Shown one piece after another: positions 38,546-48,745 of a stretch of DNA of 64,000 nt. Numbering within the stretch: the stretch's first letter is position 1; every line of letters starts with the position of its first letter. The position numbers and the translations under genes are program-made. This DNA comes from Poriferisodalis sp965237655 (GTDB taxonomy: Bacteria > Actinomycetota > Acidimicrobiia > Acidimicrobiales > Poriferisodalaceae): assembly GCF_965237655.1 (NCBI RefSeq), contig NZ_CBDEGB010000002.1, positions 806,001 to 870,000 of the forward strand, written 5' to 3'. Under the pieces are notes generated by a model that was not told the origin of the DNA, did no database searches, and saw only the letters and a program-made list of their open reading frames with translations.

Positions 38546-39457
38546 GTGGATCTGGTGGACCTAGCGCCCCCGGAGTGGCGAGTCGGAGAATTCTTGCTGT
38601 CGCTCACTGCGGCATCGGAGTCCACCAAGCGCGCGTATCGGACCGATCTTTGCCAATTCGCCGATTGGGCCTCCCGAGCCGGCCACGGCAATCCAGGCGA
38701 CATCAACCGGCGTTGGCTTCGGCGTTACGTCGCGTTTCTGACAGTTCGCGGGCTGTCGCGACGGTCCGTGGCCCGCAAGGCATCGGCATTGAGGCGCTAC
38801 TACGGCTGGCTGGTGCGCGACGGCGCGATCAACCTCGATCCGACGCTCGGGCTCGCCGCGCCCGCCGGCGCAGGACGCTTGCCGCGCGTGCTCGGCGCAG
38901 CCGAAGTGTCCGAGATGCTCGGCGACGGCACGGTGCCCGCAGACCCGACGGAGCTACGCGATCGGCTCGTGCTCGAGATGCTGTACGGCAGCGGCCTGCG
39001 GGTTGCCGAGCTGTGCCAACTCGACCGCGGCGCCTTCCGGCCAGGCAACAGTCACATCGAGGTCATCGGCAAGGGTGCCAAGCATCGGCGTGTGCCGCTC
39101 AGCGAGCCGTCCGTGTCGCTGCTCGCAGCATGGCGGGACGGCGGCAGCGACGAATTCGATGCGCAGCGTCTGCGCAATCGGGCCGATCGCGACCCTGCTG
39201 CGCTGTTCGTGAACCTGCGCGGCAACCGGCTCGGTGCACGCGACGTTCAGCGGATCCTGGATCGGCACTCCGTTGTGCCGACCCATCCGCACGCCTTGCG
39301 ACACACCTACGCCACACACTTGCTCGACGGGGGAGCCGACTTGCGCGTCGTGCAGGAATTGCTCGGCCACCAGCGACTCGCGACGACCCAGATCTATACC
39401 CACCTCAGCAGGGAACGACTGCGAGAGGTGTACGAGTCGGCGCACCCGCGCGCGTAA
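38546..39457 (+). CDS. xerC: Tyrosine recombinase XerC
   Basis: 303 residues. N-terminal SAM-like core-binding domain; catalytic domain with GSGLRVAELCQL (Arg I), GKGAKHRRVPL (Lys), HALRHTYATHLLDGGADL (His/Arg), VQELLGHQ (His) and IYTHL (Tyr nucleophile). It resolves chromosome dimers at dif. GTG start. All catalytic residues are present. Confidence 0.93.
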   Translation: MDLVDLAPPEWRVGEFLLSLTAASESTKRAYRTDLCQFADWASRAGHGNPGDINRRWLRRYVAFLTVRGLSRRSVARKASALRRYYGWLVRDGAINLDPTLGLAAPAGAGRLPRVLGAAEVSEMLGDGTVPADPTELRDRLVLEMLYGSGLRVAELCQLDRGAFRPGNSHIEVIGKGAKHRRVPLSEPSVSLLAAWRDGGSDEFDAQRLRNRADRDPAALFVNLRGNRLGARDVQRILDRHSVVPTHPHALRHTYATHLLDGGADLRVVQELLGHQRLATTQIYTHLSRERLREVYESAHPRA

Positions 39458-39480
39458 GCGCCGCCTTCGAGTGCCTGCTG

Positions 39481-39645
39481 CACAGCCGGCCCTCGTGGGG
39501 TCGGCGCATCAAGCACAGCCGGCCCTCGTGGGGTCGGCGCATCAAGCACAGCCGGCCCTCGTGGGGTCGGCGCATCAAGCACAGCCGGCCCTCGTGGGGT
39601 CGGCGCATCAAGCACAGCCGGCCCTCGTGGGGTCGGCGCATCAAA
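39481..39645. repeat. 33-bp tandem repeat, five copies
   Basis: Five copies of a 33-bp unit starting CACAGCCGGCCCTCGTGG at 39481, 39514, 39547, 39580 and 39613, identical except for the last few bases. They begin 24 bases after the xerC stop and lie before the M23-like gene. Being a whole number of codons, the unit reads through as an 11-residue repeat, but no start codon supports translation. Confidence 0.95.
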
Positions 39646-39666
39646 CGAGGCCTCGGCGGTCGAGGG

Positions 39667-40245
39667 GTGCGCCGCAGCGGCCGTGGTCTCAGCACATCAG
39701 CTGCGTTCGCTGCCGCGTGCGCTGCTGTCTTGGCCGCCGGAACCGCTCCGGCGTCAGCGCAGGCTGAGCCGGCGCTGACCTACATCTGGCCCGTGCACGG
39801 GACCATCGTCGATCACTTCAGGCCCCCGGCGCACGAATACGGGCCGGGCAATCGCGGCCTCGAGTTTGCGACCCGGCCCGGCTCATCGTTCTGGGCAGCC
39901 GCACGCGGCATTGTCAGCTTCGCTGGACCCGTGGGAGGCCGGTTGCACGTCACAGTGAGCCACCCCGATGGTTTGCGGATCTCGTACTCCGGGGTTGCCG
40001 GCATCGGCGTCACACGAGGTGAACGGGTGCATCAGGGACAGCTGCTCGGTACCACGGCCGACCGGCTCCACGTCGGCGTGCGCCGGGGCGACGTCTACCT
40101 CGACCCAGTCCTGATCTTCGACGGTGACGCCAGCACAGGCGTGCGACCACCCTTCAGCCGTCCGAGGCTCGTGCCCGCGTCAACCTCGGTGTACCGGCTG
40201 CAACTGCGCTGGTTACACTCCGGCGCTGGCATTGCGGTGCTCTAA
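39667..40245 (+). CDS. Secreted M23 (LytM)-like protein with degenerate active site
   Basis: 192 residues. Signal peptide (Arg-rich start, AAFAAACAAVLAAG, cleavage near ASA-Q). LytM-like domain: GNRGLEFATRPGSSFWAAAR, GERVHQGQLLGTT, LHVGVRRGDVYLDP. The metal ligands differ from active M23 peptidases: the first His is Asn and its Asp partner Glu (HxGxD becomes NRGLE), and HxH becomes RLH. It is likely a non-catalytic cell-wall binder or activator. An M23-like gene before rpsB is common in Actinobacteria. GTG 39667 is the first start after the repeat array. Confidence 0.75.
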   Translation: MRRSGRGLSTSAAFAAACAAVLAAGTAPASAQAEPALTYIWPVHGTIVDHFRPPAHEYGPGNRGLEFATRPGSSFWAAARGIVSFAGPVGGRLHVTVSHPDGLRISYSGVAGIGVTRGERVHQGQLLGTTADRLHVGVRRGDVYLDPVLIFDGDASTGVRPPFSRPRLVPASTSVYRLQLRWLHSGAGIAVL

Positions 40246-40329
40246 GGCCCAGTCTCCCGGAGGCCCAATCTTCCGGAGGCGCAGTCTCTTCGGGACCGCA
40301 GCACCACCACCTATTGACTGACCAGCCGG

Positions 40330-40347
40330 GGCGACCCCGCGGTCGCC
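40330..40347 (+). promoter_or_regulatory. Stable hairpin in the rpsB leader
   Basis: GGCGACC, loop CCGC, GGTCGCC, followed directly by a second smaller stem (CGCTT-CCCA-AAGCG). It lies 58 bases before the rpsB start, with three imperfect 16-bp repeats (GGCCCAGTCTCCCGGA-like) further upstream from 40247. A possible autoregulatory leader or processing signal; not shown. Confidence 0.4.
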
Positions 40348-40405
40348 GCTTCCCAAAGCGGCGTCGTTCCCGGCGCAGAGTTTCGAACCGTGGGGAGGAG
40401 AACCC

Positions 40406-41437
<1,032 letters not shown>

Positions 41438-41438
41438 C

Positions 41439-42245
41439 ATGGCAGCGTTCACCGCGAAGGATGTCCAGGCCTTGCGCCAGGCCACCGGCGCCGGGATGAT
41501 GGATGCAAAGAACGCGCTGACCCGATGCGACGGGGACGCCGAGGCCGCAGCCCAATGGCTGCGTGAGAACGGCATCGCCAAGTCCGCGGCGCGAGCCGAT
41601 CGCGACAACAGCGAGGGCGTCGTAGTGGCGCGCGTGGTCCCCAATGGCAACGGCCCAGTTGGTGCCATCGTCGAATTGCGCTGCGAGACAGACTTCGTGG
41701 CCAAGTCCGATGGGTTCTTGTCGATGGCAGATCAGCTGCTGAGCGATGTGATCGCGGGCGGCCCTTCGGCTGTTGCCGATGCGGCCGGAGCCATCGACGA
41801 CCTCAAGATCACGCTCAAAGAGAACATCGCTGTCGGCTCGGTCGAGCGCTTCGAGGCACCGGCCAGTTCGTGTATCGACGCCTACGTCCACCAACAGAAC
41901 GGCCGTGGCGTCAATGCTGTGCTCGTGGAACTCGACGGAGCGACCCCCGAGGTTGCCCACGACGTTGCGCTGCACATCGCCAGCAGCCGCCCCACCTATA
42001 TCCGGCGCTCGGATGTGCCTGCGGACGTGCTTGACCGCGAGCGGGCCACGTTCGAGGCCATCAGCCGGAATGAGGGCAAGCCCGAGGCGGCACTGGGAAA
42101 GATCGTCGAAGGCCGCCTGAAGGGCTATCTGCGCGAGCACACGCTCATGGAGCAGAAGTTCGTGAAGGACGAGAAACGATCGGTAGCCGATGTCGTCGGG
42201 TCGGCAACCGTGACGCGTTTCGTCCAGGTCGAGATCGGCCGCTGA
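41439..42245 (+). CDS. tsf: Elongation factor Ts
   Basis: 268 residues. VQALRQATGAGMMDAKNAL, CDGDAEAAAQWLRENG and LRCETDFVAKSDGF are the usual EF-Ts motifs. It recycles EF-Tu by GDP exchange. It is transcribed with rpsB. Confidence 0.96.
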   Translation: MAAFTAKDVQALRQATGAGMMDAKNALTRCDGDAEAAAQWLRENGIAKSAARADRDNSEGVVVARVVPNGNGPVGAIVELRCETDFVAKSDGFLSMADQLLSDVIAGGPSAVADAAGAIDDLKITLKENIAVGSVERFEAPASSCIDAYVHQQNGRGVNAVLVELDGATPEVAHDVALHIASSRPTYIRRSDVPADVLDRERATFEAISRNEGKPEAALGKIVEGRLKGYLREHTLMEQKFVKDEKRSVADVVGSATVTRFVQVEIGR

Positions 42246-42310
42246 GCGCTCCGGTGGCTGTGGCTGTGTCTGACGAGCCGCAGAGGCCCCGTCGTTGGGA
42301 AGGCCCGCCG

Positions 42311-43021
42311 ATGTGGAGGCGGGTGGTGCTGAAGCTGTCTGGCGAAGCCTTGGCTGAACCTGGGGGTCACAACGTGAGCGCCTTGGTGGTCGACGCGCTG
42401 GTATCGGAGATTGCCGATGTGTGGGCCTCCTTGGAAGTCGATATCGCCGTCGTGGTCGGGGGCGGCAACATCTGGCGTGGCATGGCAGGCTCGATTGGCG
42501 GCATGGACCGCGCCCAGTCTGACTACATGGGCATGCTCGCCACCGTCATCAATGCGCTCGCGCTGCAAGATGCGCTCGAGCGGCGGGACGTGCCCACACG
42601 GGTGATGACCGCCATCGGGATGGCTCAGATCGCAGAGCCGTACATCCGACGTCGCGCTGTGCGCCACCTGGAAAAGGGTCGCGTGGTGATCTTCGCGGCA
42701 GGTACCGGCAACCCGTTCTTCACGACGGATACCGCTGCGGCGCTGCGTGCCGCGGAAGTCGACGCCGATGTCGTGCTGAAGGGCACCCATTCGGGCGTCG
42801 ACGGTGTTTATACGGCCGATCCGCAGACGGACCCCGACGCTCAGCTCCTCAGCGAGGTTACGTTTCTCGAAGTGCTCTCCCGGGAGCTGGCAGTGATGGA
42901 CTCCGCAGCCATCGCCGTATGCAAGGACAACGCCACTCCCATCGTGGTCTTCGATCTGATGACGCGAGGGAACTTCCGCAGCGTCGTCGAAGGTGAAGCG
43001 TTGGGCACGCTGGTGCGTTGA
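42311..43021 (+). CDS. pyrH: Uridylate kinase
   Basis: Phosphorylates UMP to UDP. 236 residues with MWRRVVLKLSGEAL at the start, VVVGGGNIWRG, MAQIAEPYIRRRA and GTGNPFFTTDTAAALRA. ATG 42311 has GGGAAGG seven bases upstream and gives the normal length. GTG 42254 would add a 19-residue unrelated leader. Confidence 0.94.
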   Translation: MWRRVVLKLSGEALAEPGGHNVSALVVDALVSEIADVWASLEVDIAVVVGGGNIWRGMAGSIGGMDRAQSDYMGMLATVINALALQDALERRDVPTRVMTAIGMAQIAEPYIRRRAVRHLEKGRVVIFAAGTGNPFFTTDTAAALRAAEVDADVVLKGTHSGVDGVYTADPQTDPDAQLLSEVTFLEVLSRELAVMDSAAIAVCKDNATPIVVFDLMTRGNFRSVVEGEALGTLVR

Positions 43022-43091
43022 TCGGTTCAGCGGCTAACACTGGGCTTGTGAGTGACGGCGACACTCGAACGGGCCCCGGTACGCTGGTCAG

Positions 43092-43658
43092 GTGAGCGAA
43101 TTCGCCGCCGAGATTTGCGGAGACGCTCGCCAGCGCATGCGCAGCGCCGTCGAACACACCCGCGGCAACTTCGGCACGGTCCGGACTGGCCGAGCAACGC
43201 CGGCGCTGGTCGAGAAGCTTCAGGTCGACTACTACGGCGCGGCCGTTCCGCTGCAACAGTTGGCGGGATTCTCGGTACCCGAGGCTCGCATGCTGGTCAT
43301 CCAGCCCTTTGACCGCGTTGCGCTCGACGCCATCTCCAAAGCGGTCATGGAGTCTGACCTGGGCATCAACCCATCGAGTGATGGCCATGTCCTGCGCCTC
43401 CTCTTCCCCCCGCTGACAGAGGATCGGCGCAAAGATCTGGTACGAGTGGTGAAACAGATGGCCGAAGACGGGCGCGTCGCGGTGCGTAACCTGCGTCGCA
43501 GCGCTCGCCACGATCTCGATACGCTCGAAAAGGAGAAGGAGATCTCCGCCGACCAGAAGCGCAGCTTCGAACAGGAGCTCGACGCTGACACCGCCAAGTT
43601 CGTCGGAGACATTGATCGGGCGTTGGACGCCAAGGAGCAAGAACTCCTCGAGGTGTGA
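43092..43658 (+). CDS. frr: Ribosome-recycling factor
   Basis: 188 residues. GNFGTVRTGRATPALVEKL, PEARMLVIQPFD, LGINPSSDGHVLRLLFPPLT and VRNLRRSARHDL are family hallmarks. GTG start. It splits post-termination ribosomes together with EF-G. Confidence 0.95.
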   Translation: MSEFAAEICGDARQRMRSAVEHTRGNFGTVRTGRATPALVEKLQVDYYGAAVPLQQLAGFSVPEARMLVIQPFDRVALDAISKAVMESDLGINPSSDGHVLRLLFPPLTEDRRKDLVRVVKQMAEDGRVAVRNLRRSARHDLDTLEKEKEISADQKRSFEQELDADTAKFVGDIDRALDAKEQELLEV

Positions 43659-43678
43659 CCGAACAGGTGTGGAAGTAG

Positions 43679-45106
43679 ATGTCCGAGAGCAGCGAGCATC
43701 CGCCGGCGCACCCTGGTGGGGATCCGAGCGATCCAGCGGCTACTGATGATCCGCTGGGCTCGACCCGGCCGTTGGTGAACTTCGAGTCGACTGACCCTCC
43801 CGCGCCCCCAGCTCCGGCTGAGCCTGTGGATCCGCCGGTGCCAGACGCAGCGGCTGCAGAGTCAGCGCGTCGCGGGGGCTCGCGACTGTTTCCGCAGCTG
43901 CCCGACGACCCGCGTATCGCCGGCGAGACGCAAACGCCAACCGACGAACCCGATGCTGCCGGTTATGAACCGTTGTTCGATTCCCCCGACGATGAGACAA
44001 CGCCGCAGATCCCGCAGGCCGACATCGAGCCGACTCCGGCCGAGATGCCGGAAGACACCGGGACTGAGGCCGCTGCCGCATCGGCGCCGGTCGCAACAGC
44101 GCCAGCCGCAGCCGAAGTACCGTCGGAGGCTGGCGCGGCGACATCTGAACCTGATCGCTTCGCTCAATGGGCCCGGCTGGATGCGTCTGCCTCGCACTGG
44201 CGCGAGGGGAGCCAGGACTACGAGGAGCGTGGAGTCGTGAGCGACGAAACCCGAACCGTCTTGCACAACGGCCCCTCTGATGCAGGCCGCAGCGGTCGCA
44301 ACCTGCCTGCCGCCATCGTCGTCGGGTTGGCGCTGGCTGCGCTGTTCTTCGGCGCGCTTCGGCTCGGCGAGGCAGCCACCGTCGCGCTCGTCGTGATTGT
44401 CTTGGTCTTGGCTGCAGCGGAGTTCTACCGGGCCGCCCGGCCGCTTGGATACCGCCCGGCGACGCTGGCAGGACTCGCGGGCGTCGCCGGCCTGACCGTC
44501 GGGGTGCACCTGCGTGGTGTGGAGGCCTATCCGATCGTGCTGGCCGTGTCCGCAGTGACGATCTTCTGCTGGTTCTTGCTCGGCATCGAGCGGGATCATC
44601 CCACGGCGAACTTGGCCATTACCGCGCTCGGTCTGTTGTGGGTGGGCGGATTGGGCTCATTCGCTGCGCTGATCTTGCGCGAACCCAACGGCGACTCGAT
44701 GCTGATCGGCGCCGTGATCGGGACCGCCGTGTACGACGTCGGCGGCTTTGTCATCGGCCGCACGACCGGCCAGAGCCGGCTTTCACCACGAATCAGCCCC
44801 AACAAGACCCACGAAGGGCTCATCGGGGGAATCGTGCTGTCGGTGGTGGTCACCACTCTCGTGCTGAACCGCTTCCCCGGGGTGTTCCCGTGGACCGGAA
44901 GCCTGCTTGATGCGTTGTGGCTGAGCCTCGCCGTCGCGCTCGCAGCGCCGCTCGGGGATCTGGCGCAGTCGCTGGTCAAACGCGATGTGGCCGTGAAGGA
45001 CATGGGCAATCTGCTGCCCGGTCACGGCGGCGTGTTCGACCGCTTCGATGCGCTGCTGTTTGCATTGCCAGCGGCGTACTTCGTCGGCACATACGTGTTG
45101 GGATAG
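43679..45106 (+). CDS. cdsA: CDP-diglyceride synthase with large disordered N-terminus
   Basis: 475 residues. Residues 1 to about 205 are an acidic, Pro/Ala-rich, low-complexity region with no membrane segment. The rest is the usual multi-pass CdsA domain with the signature SLVKRDVAVKDMGN then LLPGHGGVFDRFDALLF. It makes CDP-diacylglycerol for phospholipid synthesis at the membrane. The N-terminal region is much longer than in E. coli CdsA; similar extensions occur in some Actinobacteria. Confidence 0.92.
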   Translation: MSESSEHPPAHPGGDPSDPAATDDPLGSTRPLVNFESTDPPAPPAPAEPVDPPVPDAAAAESARRGGSRLFPQLPDDPRIAGETQTPTDEPDAAGYEPLFDSPDDETTPQIPQADIEPTPAEMPEDTGTEAAAASAPVATAPAAAEVPSEAGAATSEPDRFAQWARLDASASHWREGSQDYEERGVVSDETRTVLHNGPSDAGRSGRNLPAAIVVGLALAALFFGALRLGEAATVALVVIVLVLAAAEFYRAARPLGYRPATLAGLAGVAGLTVGVHLRGVEAYPIVLAVSAVTIFCWFLLGIERDHPTANLAITALGLLWVGGLGSFAALILREPNGDSMLIGAVIGTAVYDVGGFVIGRTTGQSRLSPRISPNKTHEGLIGGIVLSVVVTTLVLNRFPGVFPWTGSLLDALWLSLAVALAAPLGDLAQSLVKRDVAVKDMGNLLPGHGGVFDRFDALLFALPAAYFVGTYVLG

Positions 45107-45110
45107 GCCC

Positions 45111-46265
45111 ATGGGCGCGACGACGGTCGCGGTGCTCGGATCGACAGGTTCGATCGGCACCCAGACGCTAGAGGTGATGCGCGCCGAGCCAGATCGGTTC
45201 CGGGCCATCGCGCTTGGCGCGAACAGCTCCGTGAGCGAGCTCGCGGCACAGGCTGCCGAGTTCAAACCGGCTGCCGTCGGCATCGGCGATCCGGGATTGG
45301 TTCGGGAGCTGCGGGCTGCGCTGCCTGCTGGCGTCGAGGTGCTGGCGGGCCCCGACGCATTCGCCGATCTCGCAGGCCGAGCCGACGTCGTCGTGAACGG
45401 CGTCGTGGGTTTCGCGGGCTTGGGCGTCACGCTGGCAGCACTGCGGGCCGGGCGACGCCTCGCGCTCGCCAACAAGGAGAGCCTCATCGCAGCGGGTCCG
45501 CTGGTACAGCCGTTGCGAGCCGTGCCGGGCGCCGAGCTCATTCCGGTCGACAGCGAGCACAGCGCCCTGCACCAGTGCCTCGCCGGCCAAGCGTCTGCGC
45601 CGGAGCGGCTGATTCTCACCGGCAGCGGCGGGCCCTTCAGGGGTCGCGGCGCTGCGGCGCTGCGTGAGGTGACAGTCGCAGACGCTTTGGCGCACCCCAC
45701 CTGGTCGATGGGACCCAAGATCACGGTCGATTCGTCGACCCTCATGAACAAGGGCCTCGAGGTCATTGAGGCGCACGAACTGTTCGGGGTGGACTACGAC
45801 CAGATCGATGTGGTCATCCAACCCCAGTCGGTGATCCACTCGATGGTGACCTTCGCTGATGGCAGCACCGTCGCGCAACTCTCGCTGCCCGACATGCGTC
45901 TCCCGATTGGCTACGCCCTGGCCTATCCCGAGCGCATCGGGACGCCATTTGGGGCAATTGACTGGTCCGCAATGGGGAGCCTCACCTTTGAGCTGCCCGA
46001 TACCGACACTTTCGGCTGCTTGAACCTTGCCTACGAGGCGGGCCGAACCGGAGGCACCGCCCCGGCGTGGCTCAATGCGGCCAACGAAGAGGCCGTGGCC
46101 GCATTCCTGGATGGCCGGCTGCGGTGGCACGAGATCGCCACCGTCATCGACAGCGCGATGCAGCACCATGACGGCGCCGCGGCTGACAGCGTGGACGCCG
46201 TGATCGCAGCTGATCGAGCTGGCCGCTGCCGAGCCGCCGACGCAGTGGTGGGAATCCGATCATGA
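45111..46265 (+). CDS. dxr: 1-deoxy-D-xylulose-5-phosphate reductoisomerase
   Basis: Second step of the MEP isoprenoid pathway. 384 residues: NADPH motif VAVLGSTGSIGTQTLEVM, LANKESLIAAG, PVDSEHSALHQCL, GSGGPFRG and HPTWSMGPKITVDSSTLMN. It overlaps rseP by 4 bp. Confidence 0.95.
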   Translation: MGATTVAVLGSTGSIGTQTLEVMRAEPDRFRAIALGANSSVSELAAQAAEFKPAAVGIGDPGLVRELRAALPAGVEVLAGPDAFADLAGRADVVVNGVVGFAGLGVTLAALRAGRRLALANKESLIAAGPLVQPLRAVPGAELIPVDSEHSALHQCLAGQASAPERLILTGSGGPFRGRGAAALREVTVADALAHPTWSMGPKITVDSSTLMNKGLEVIEAHELFGVDYDQIDVVIQPQSVIHSMVTFADGSTVAQLSLPDMRLPIGYALAYPERIGTPFGAIDWSAMGSLTFELPDTDTFGCLNLAYEAGRTGGTAPAWLNAANEEAVAAFLDGRLRWHEIATVIDSAMQHHDGAAADSVDAVIAADRAGRCRAADAVVGIRS

Positions 46266-47503
46266 AGGGCCACACAGACGAGCCGGAACCCCCGGCGCCA
46301 GGCTCGGCGGCGCGCACTGCTCGCTGGATCGTGGGGCTCGTGGCGCTGGTGGTGCTGGCTTGGAGCTACCCGTTCGCCGTAGGTGCCGCAGCGGTGCTTG
46401 CCGGTGTGCTGTTCATGCACGAGTTCGGCCATTTCGCGGCCGCTCGTGCCGTCGGGATGAAGGTCACCGACTTCTTTCTGGGCTTCGGCCCCCGTCTGTG
46501 GAGCTTCCGACGCGGAGAGACGTCGTTCGGACTGCGCGCGCTGCCGCTTGGGGCATACGTGCGCATCATCGGCATGTCGCGCTCCGAACCCGTGGAACCG
46601 GGCGACGAGAGCCGGGCCTACCGCACCCAGACCTATCCGCGCCGGTTGCTGGTCGTGTGCGCCGGCTCGCTCATGCATCTGTGCCTCGCGCTCGTCGCGT
46701 TCGGAGTGGTGCATGCAGCGCTCGGCGCGCCGACTCGCGATGGGAACAACTGGCAGGTCGCCGAAGTGGTCAAGCAGCGAGACGGAGTCACATTCCCGGC
46801 GGATGCGGCAGGCATCGAGGCCGGCGACCGCATCGTGAAGTTGAACGGTGCAGCCACCGAGGAATGGGACGTCTTCGTGTCCCAGGTGCAGTCCCGACCC
46901 GGCGAGCGGGTAGCGCTGGAGATCGAGCGAGATGGCGTCCTGCGCACCGTTGAGGCCGAACTGGCGACAGACCCCGGTACCGGGTCGGGACTCTTGGGTG
47001 TTCGGCCCGAGTGGGTCATCGTCTACGAGACCGTCGGTCTGCCGACTGCGGTGGTCCAGGCATTGGTCGACCTTGGGCGCTCAATAGTCGACTCTGTACG
47101 AGGCATTTGGGGCTTGTTCGCGAATTTCGGCGACGTCGTCGACCGCATCGTGTCGCCGCCCGGTGATCCTTCGGCGAACAGCAACCTGGGCATGCGCCCA
47201 TTGGGGGTCTACGGCATCGTGGACCTGGCGTCGGACACATCTTGGGGCTGGTCCGAGCGCGCGCTGATGTTTGCGCTGGTGAACGTCTTCCTCGGTGTGT
47301 TCAACATGTTGCCGCTGCCGCCGTTCGACGGAGGTCATGTGGCTGTCGCTACCTATGAGCGCTGGCGAGAACGCGGGGGTCGCGGCCGATACTTGATCGA
47401 TCCGAGCAAACTTGCGCCGCTCGCCACCGTCGTGGTCGCCGCACTCGCACTGCTGGCAGTGGGGCTGCTGTACCTCGATATCGCCAACCCGGTGGACCTG
47501 TGA
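46262..47503 (+). CDS. rseP: Site-2 protease RseP/Rip1-like (M50)
   Basis: 413-residue intramembrane zinc protease. HEFGHFAAARAVG holds the HExxH site, a PDZ domain spans about residues 170-245, and NMLPLPPFDGGHV is the second conserved membrane motif (LDG-type). It cleaves membrane-bound anti-sigma factors in relatives; the substrate here is unknown. Confidence 0.93.
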   Translation: MKGHTDEPEPPAPGSAARTARWIVGLVALVVLAWSYPFAVGAAAVLAGVLFMHEFGHFAAARAVGMKVTDFFLGFGPRLWSFRRGETSFGLRALPLGAYVRIIGMSRSEPVEPGDESRAYRTQTYPRRLLVVCAGSLMHLCLALVAFGVVHAALGAPTRDGNNWQVAEVVKQRDGVTFPADAAGIEAGDRIVKLNGAATEEWDVFVSQVQSRPGERVALEIERDGVLRTVEAELATDPGTGSGLLGVRPEWVIVYETVGLPTAVVQALVDLGRSIVDSVRGIWGLFANFGDVVDRIVSPPGDPSANSNLGMRPLGVYGIVDLASDTSWGWSERALMFALVNVFLGVFNMLPLPPFDGGHVAVATYERWRERGGRGRYLIDPSKLAPLATVVVAALALLAVGLLYLDIANPVDL

Positions 47504-47527
47504 CCGGTAGATCTGTGAGAGGTGGAC

Positions 47528-48745
47528 ATGACGCTTGAGTCATCTGGGCGCTACGTCCGACGCCACACACGCCAAGTGAACGTCGGCTCGGTCGCCGTCG
47601 GGGGTGGGGCACCCATTTCTGTGCAGTCGATGACGACGACGAAGACATCGGACGTCGACGGCACGCTCGCTCAGATCTATGCGCAGGCCGGGGCCGGGGC
47701 CGACATCGTCCGCTGCACCGCGAACAACGTTGCGGCTGTGGAGGCGCTTGCGCACATCGTTCCCCGCTCGCCCGTGCCCTTGGTGGCCGACATCCACTTC
47801 CAGTACCGGCTCGCGCTGGCAGCGCTCGACGCCGGAGTGGCCTGCCTGCGGCTGAATCCAGGCAATATCCGCAAGCCTGACCAGATACGCGCCGTGGCGT
47901 CTGAGGCCCGGGACCGCGGCGTCCCGATCCGCATCGGCGTCAACGGCGGGTCCCTCGATCCCGACATCGAGGCGCGCTATGGCATGACTCCCGCCGCGCT
48001 GGTGGAATCGGCCAAGCGAGAGCTCGGGTACTTCGAAGAGGTGGGATTCGACGACGTCAAGATCTCGGTGAAGGCCAGCGACGTGACGCTGATGGTGGAG
48101 TCCTACCGGATGCTCGCCGACGCAGTTGACTTTCCCTTGCATCTCGGCGTCACCGAGGCTGGACCCCCGCCGGCCGGCCTGGTGAAGGCCACCGCTGGCA
48201 TCGCGACCCTGCTGAACGAGGGCATCGGCGACACCATTCGCTACAGCCTGACAGCCGACCCCGTCCAAGAGGCCACTGCCGGCCAGCAGCTGCTCCAGGC
48301 ACTCGGACTGCGGGAGCGTTCCGGTACCGATCTTGTTGCCTGCCCTTCGTGCGGCAGGGCGGAGGTGGACGTGATCTCGGTGGCCCAGGAGGCACAAGCA
48401 ACCTTTGAAGGCCTGGACCTGCCCGTGCAGGTGGCCGTCATGGGTTGCGTGGTGAACGGGCCCGGCGAGGCCCGCAGCGCCGATCTGGGCATAGCAGCAG
48501 GCCGCTCGCGCGGTCACCTGTTCGTCAAGGGCCAAGTCGTGGCCGTAGTGCCCGAGGACGAGATGGTCGCGGCTTTGGTGAAGTGGGCCAAGATCGTGGC
48601 GGCCGACGGCGTCGAGGCCGCACTTGGGAGAGCCGAGGCCGGCGCCGCAGCAGCAGCTGAAGCTGATCGAGCTGCGCAGGCGAGCGAGCAGGGTGACGAT
48701 GTCAACCACGCCGCCGAGCGCGTTGCCCTCATTCGGAGCCGCTAG
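47528..48745 (+). CDS. ispG: 4-hydroxy-3-methylbut-2-en-1-yl diphosphate synthase
   Basis: MEP-pathway Fe-S enzyme, 405 residues. VGGGAPISVQSMTTTKTSD at the start, VADIHFQYRLALAALDAG, NPGNIRKPDQ, and the iron-sulfur Cys motifs CPSCGR and GCVVNGPGEA. ATG 47528 fits GAGAGG; GTG 47522 is an alternative. The stop lies within a 90-bp tandem repeat. proS, the usual next gene, is absent. Confidence 0.95.
   Translation: MTLESSGRYVRRHTRQVNVGSVAVGGGAPISVQSMTTTKTSDVDGTLAQIYAQAGAGADIVRCTANNVAAVEALAHIVPRSPVPLVADIHFQYRLALAALDAGVACLRLNPGNIRKPDQIRAVASEARDRGVPIRIGVNGGSLDPDIEARYGMTPAALVESAKRELGYFEEVGFDDVKISVKASDVTLMVESYRMLADAVDFPLHLGVTEAGPPPAGLVKATAGIATLLNEGIGDTIRYSLTADPVQEATAGQQLLQALGLRERSGTDLVACPSCGRAEVDVISVAQEAQATFEGLDLPVQVAVMGCVVNGPGEARSADLGIAAGRSRGHLFVKGQVVAVVPEDEMVAALVKWAKIVAADGVEAALGRAEAGAAAAAEADRAAQASEQGDDVNHAAERVALIRSR

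Noticed and set aside
39481..39645. Array resembling a CRISPR
   Set aside because: The copies are directly adjacent with no spacers between them, and no cas genes are nearby; it is a plain tandem repeat.
38470..39660. Long N-terminal extension of the M23-like protein through the tandem repeat and antisense-frame of xerC
   Set aside because: It overlaps the whole xerC gene in another frame and has Arg-rich, non-protein-like composition; a signal peptide begins right after GTG 39667.
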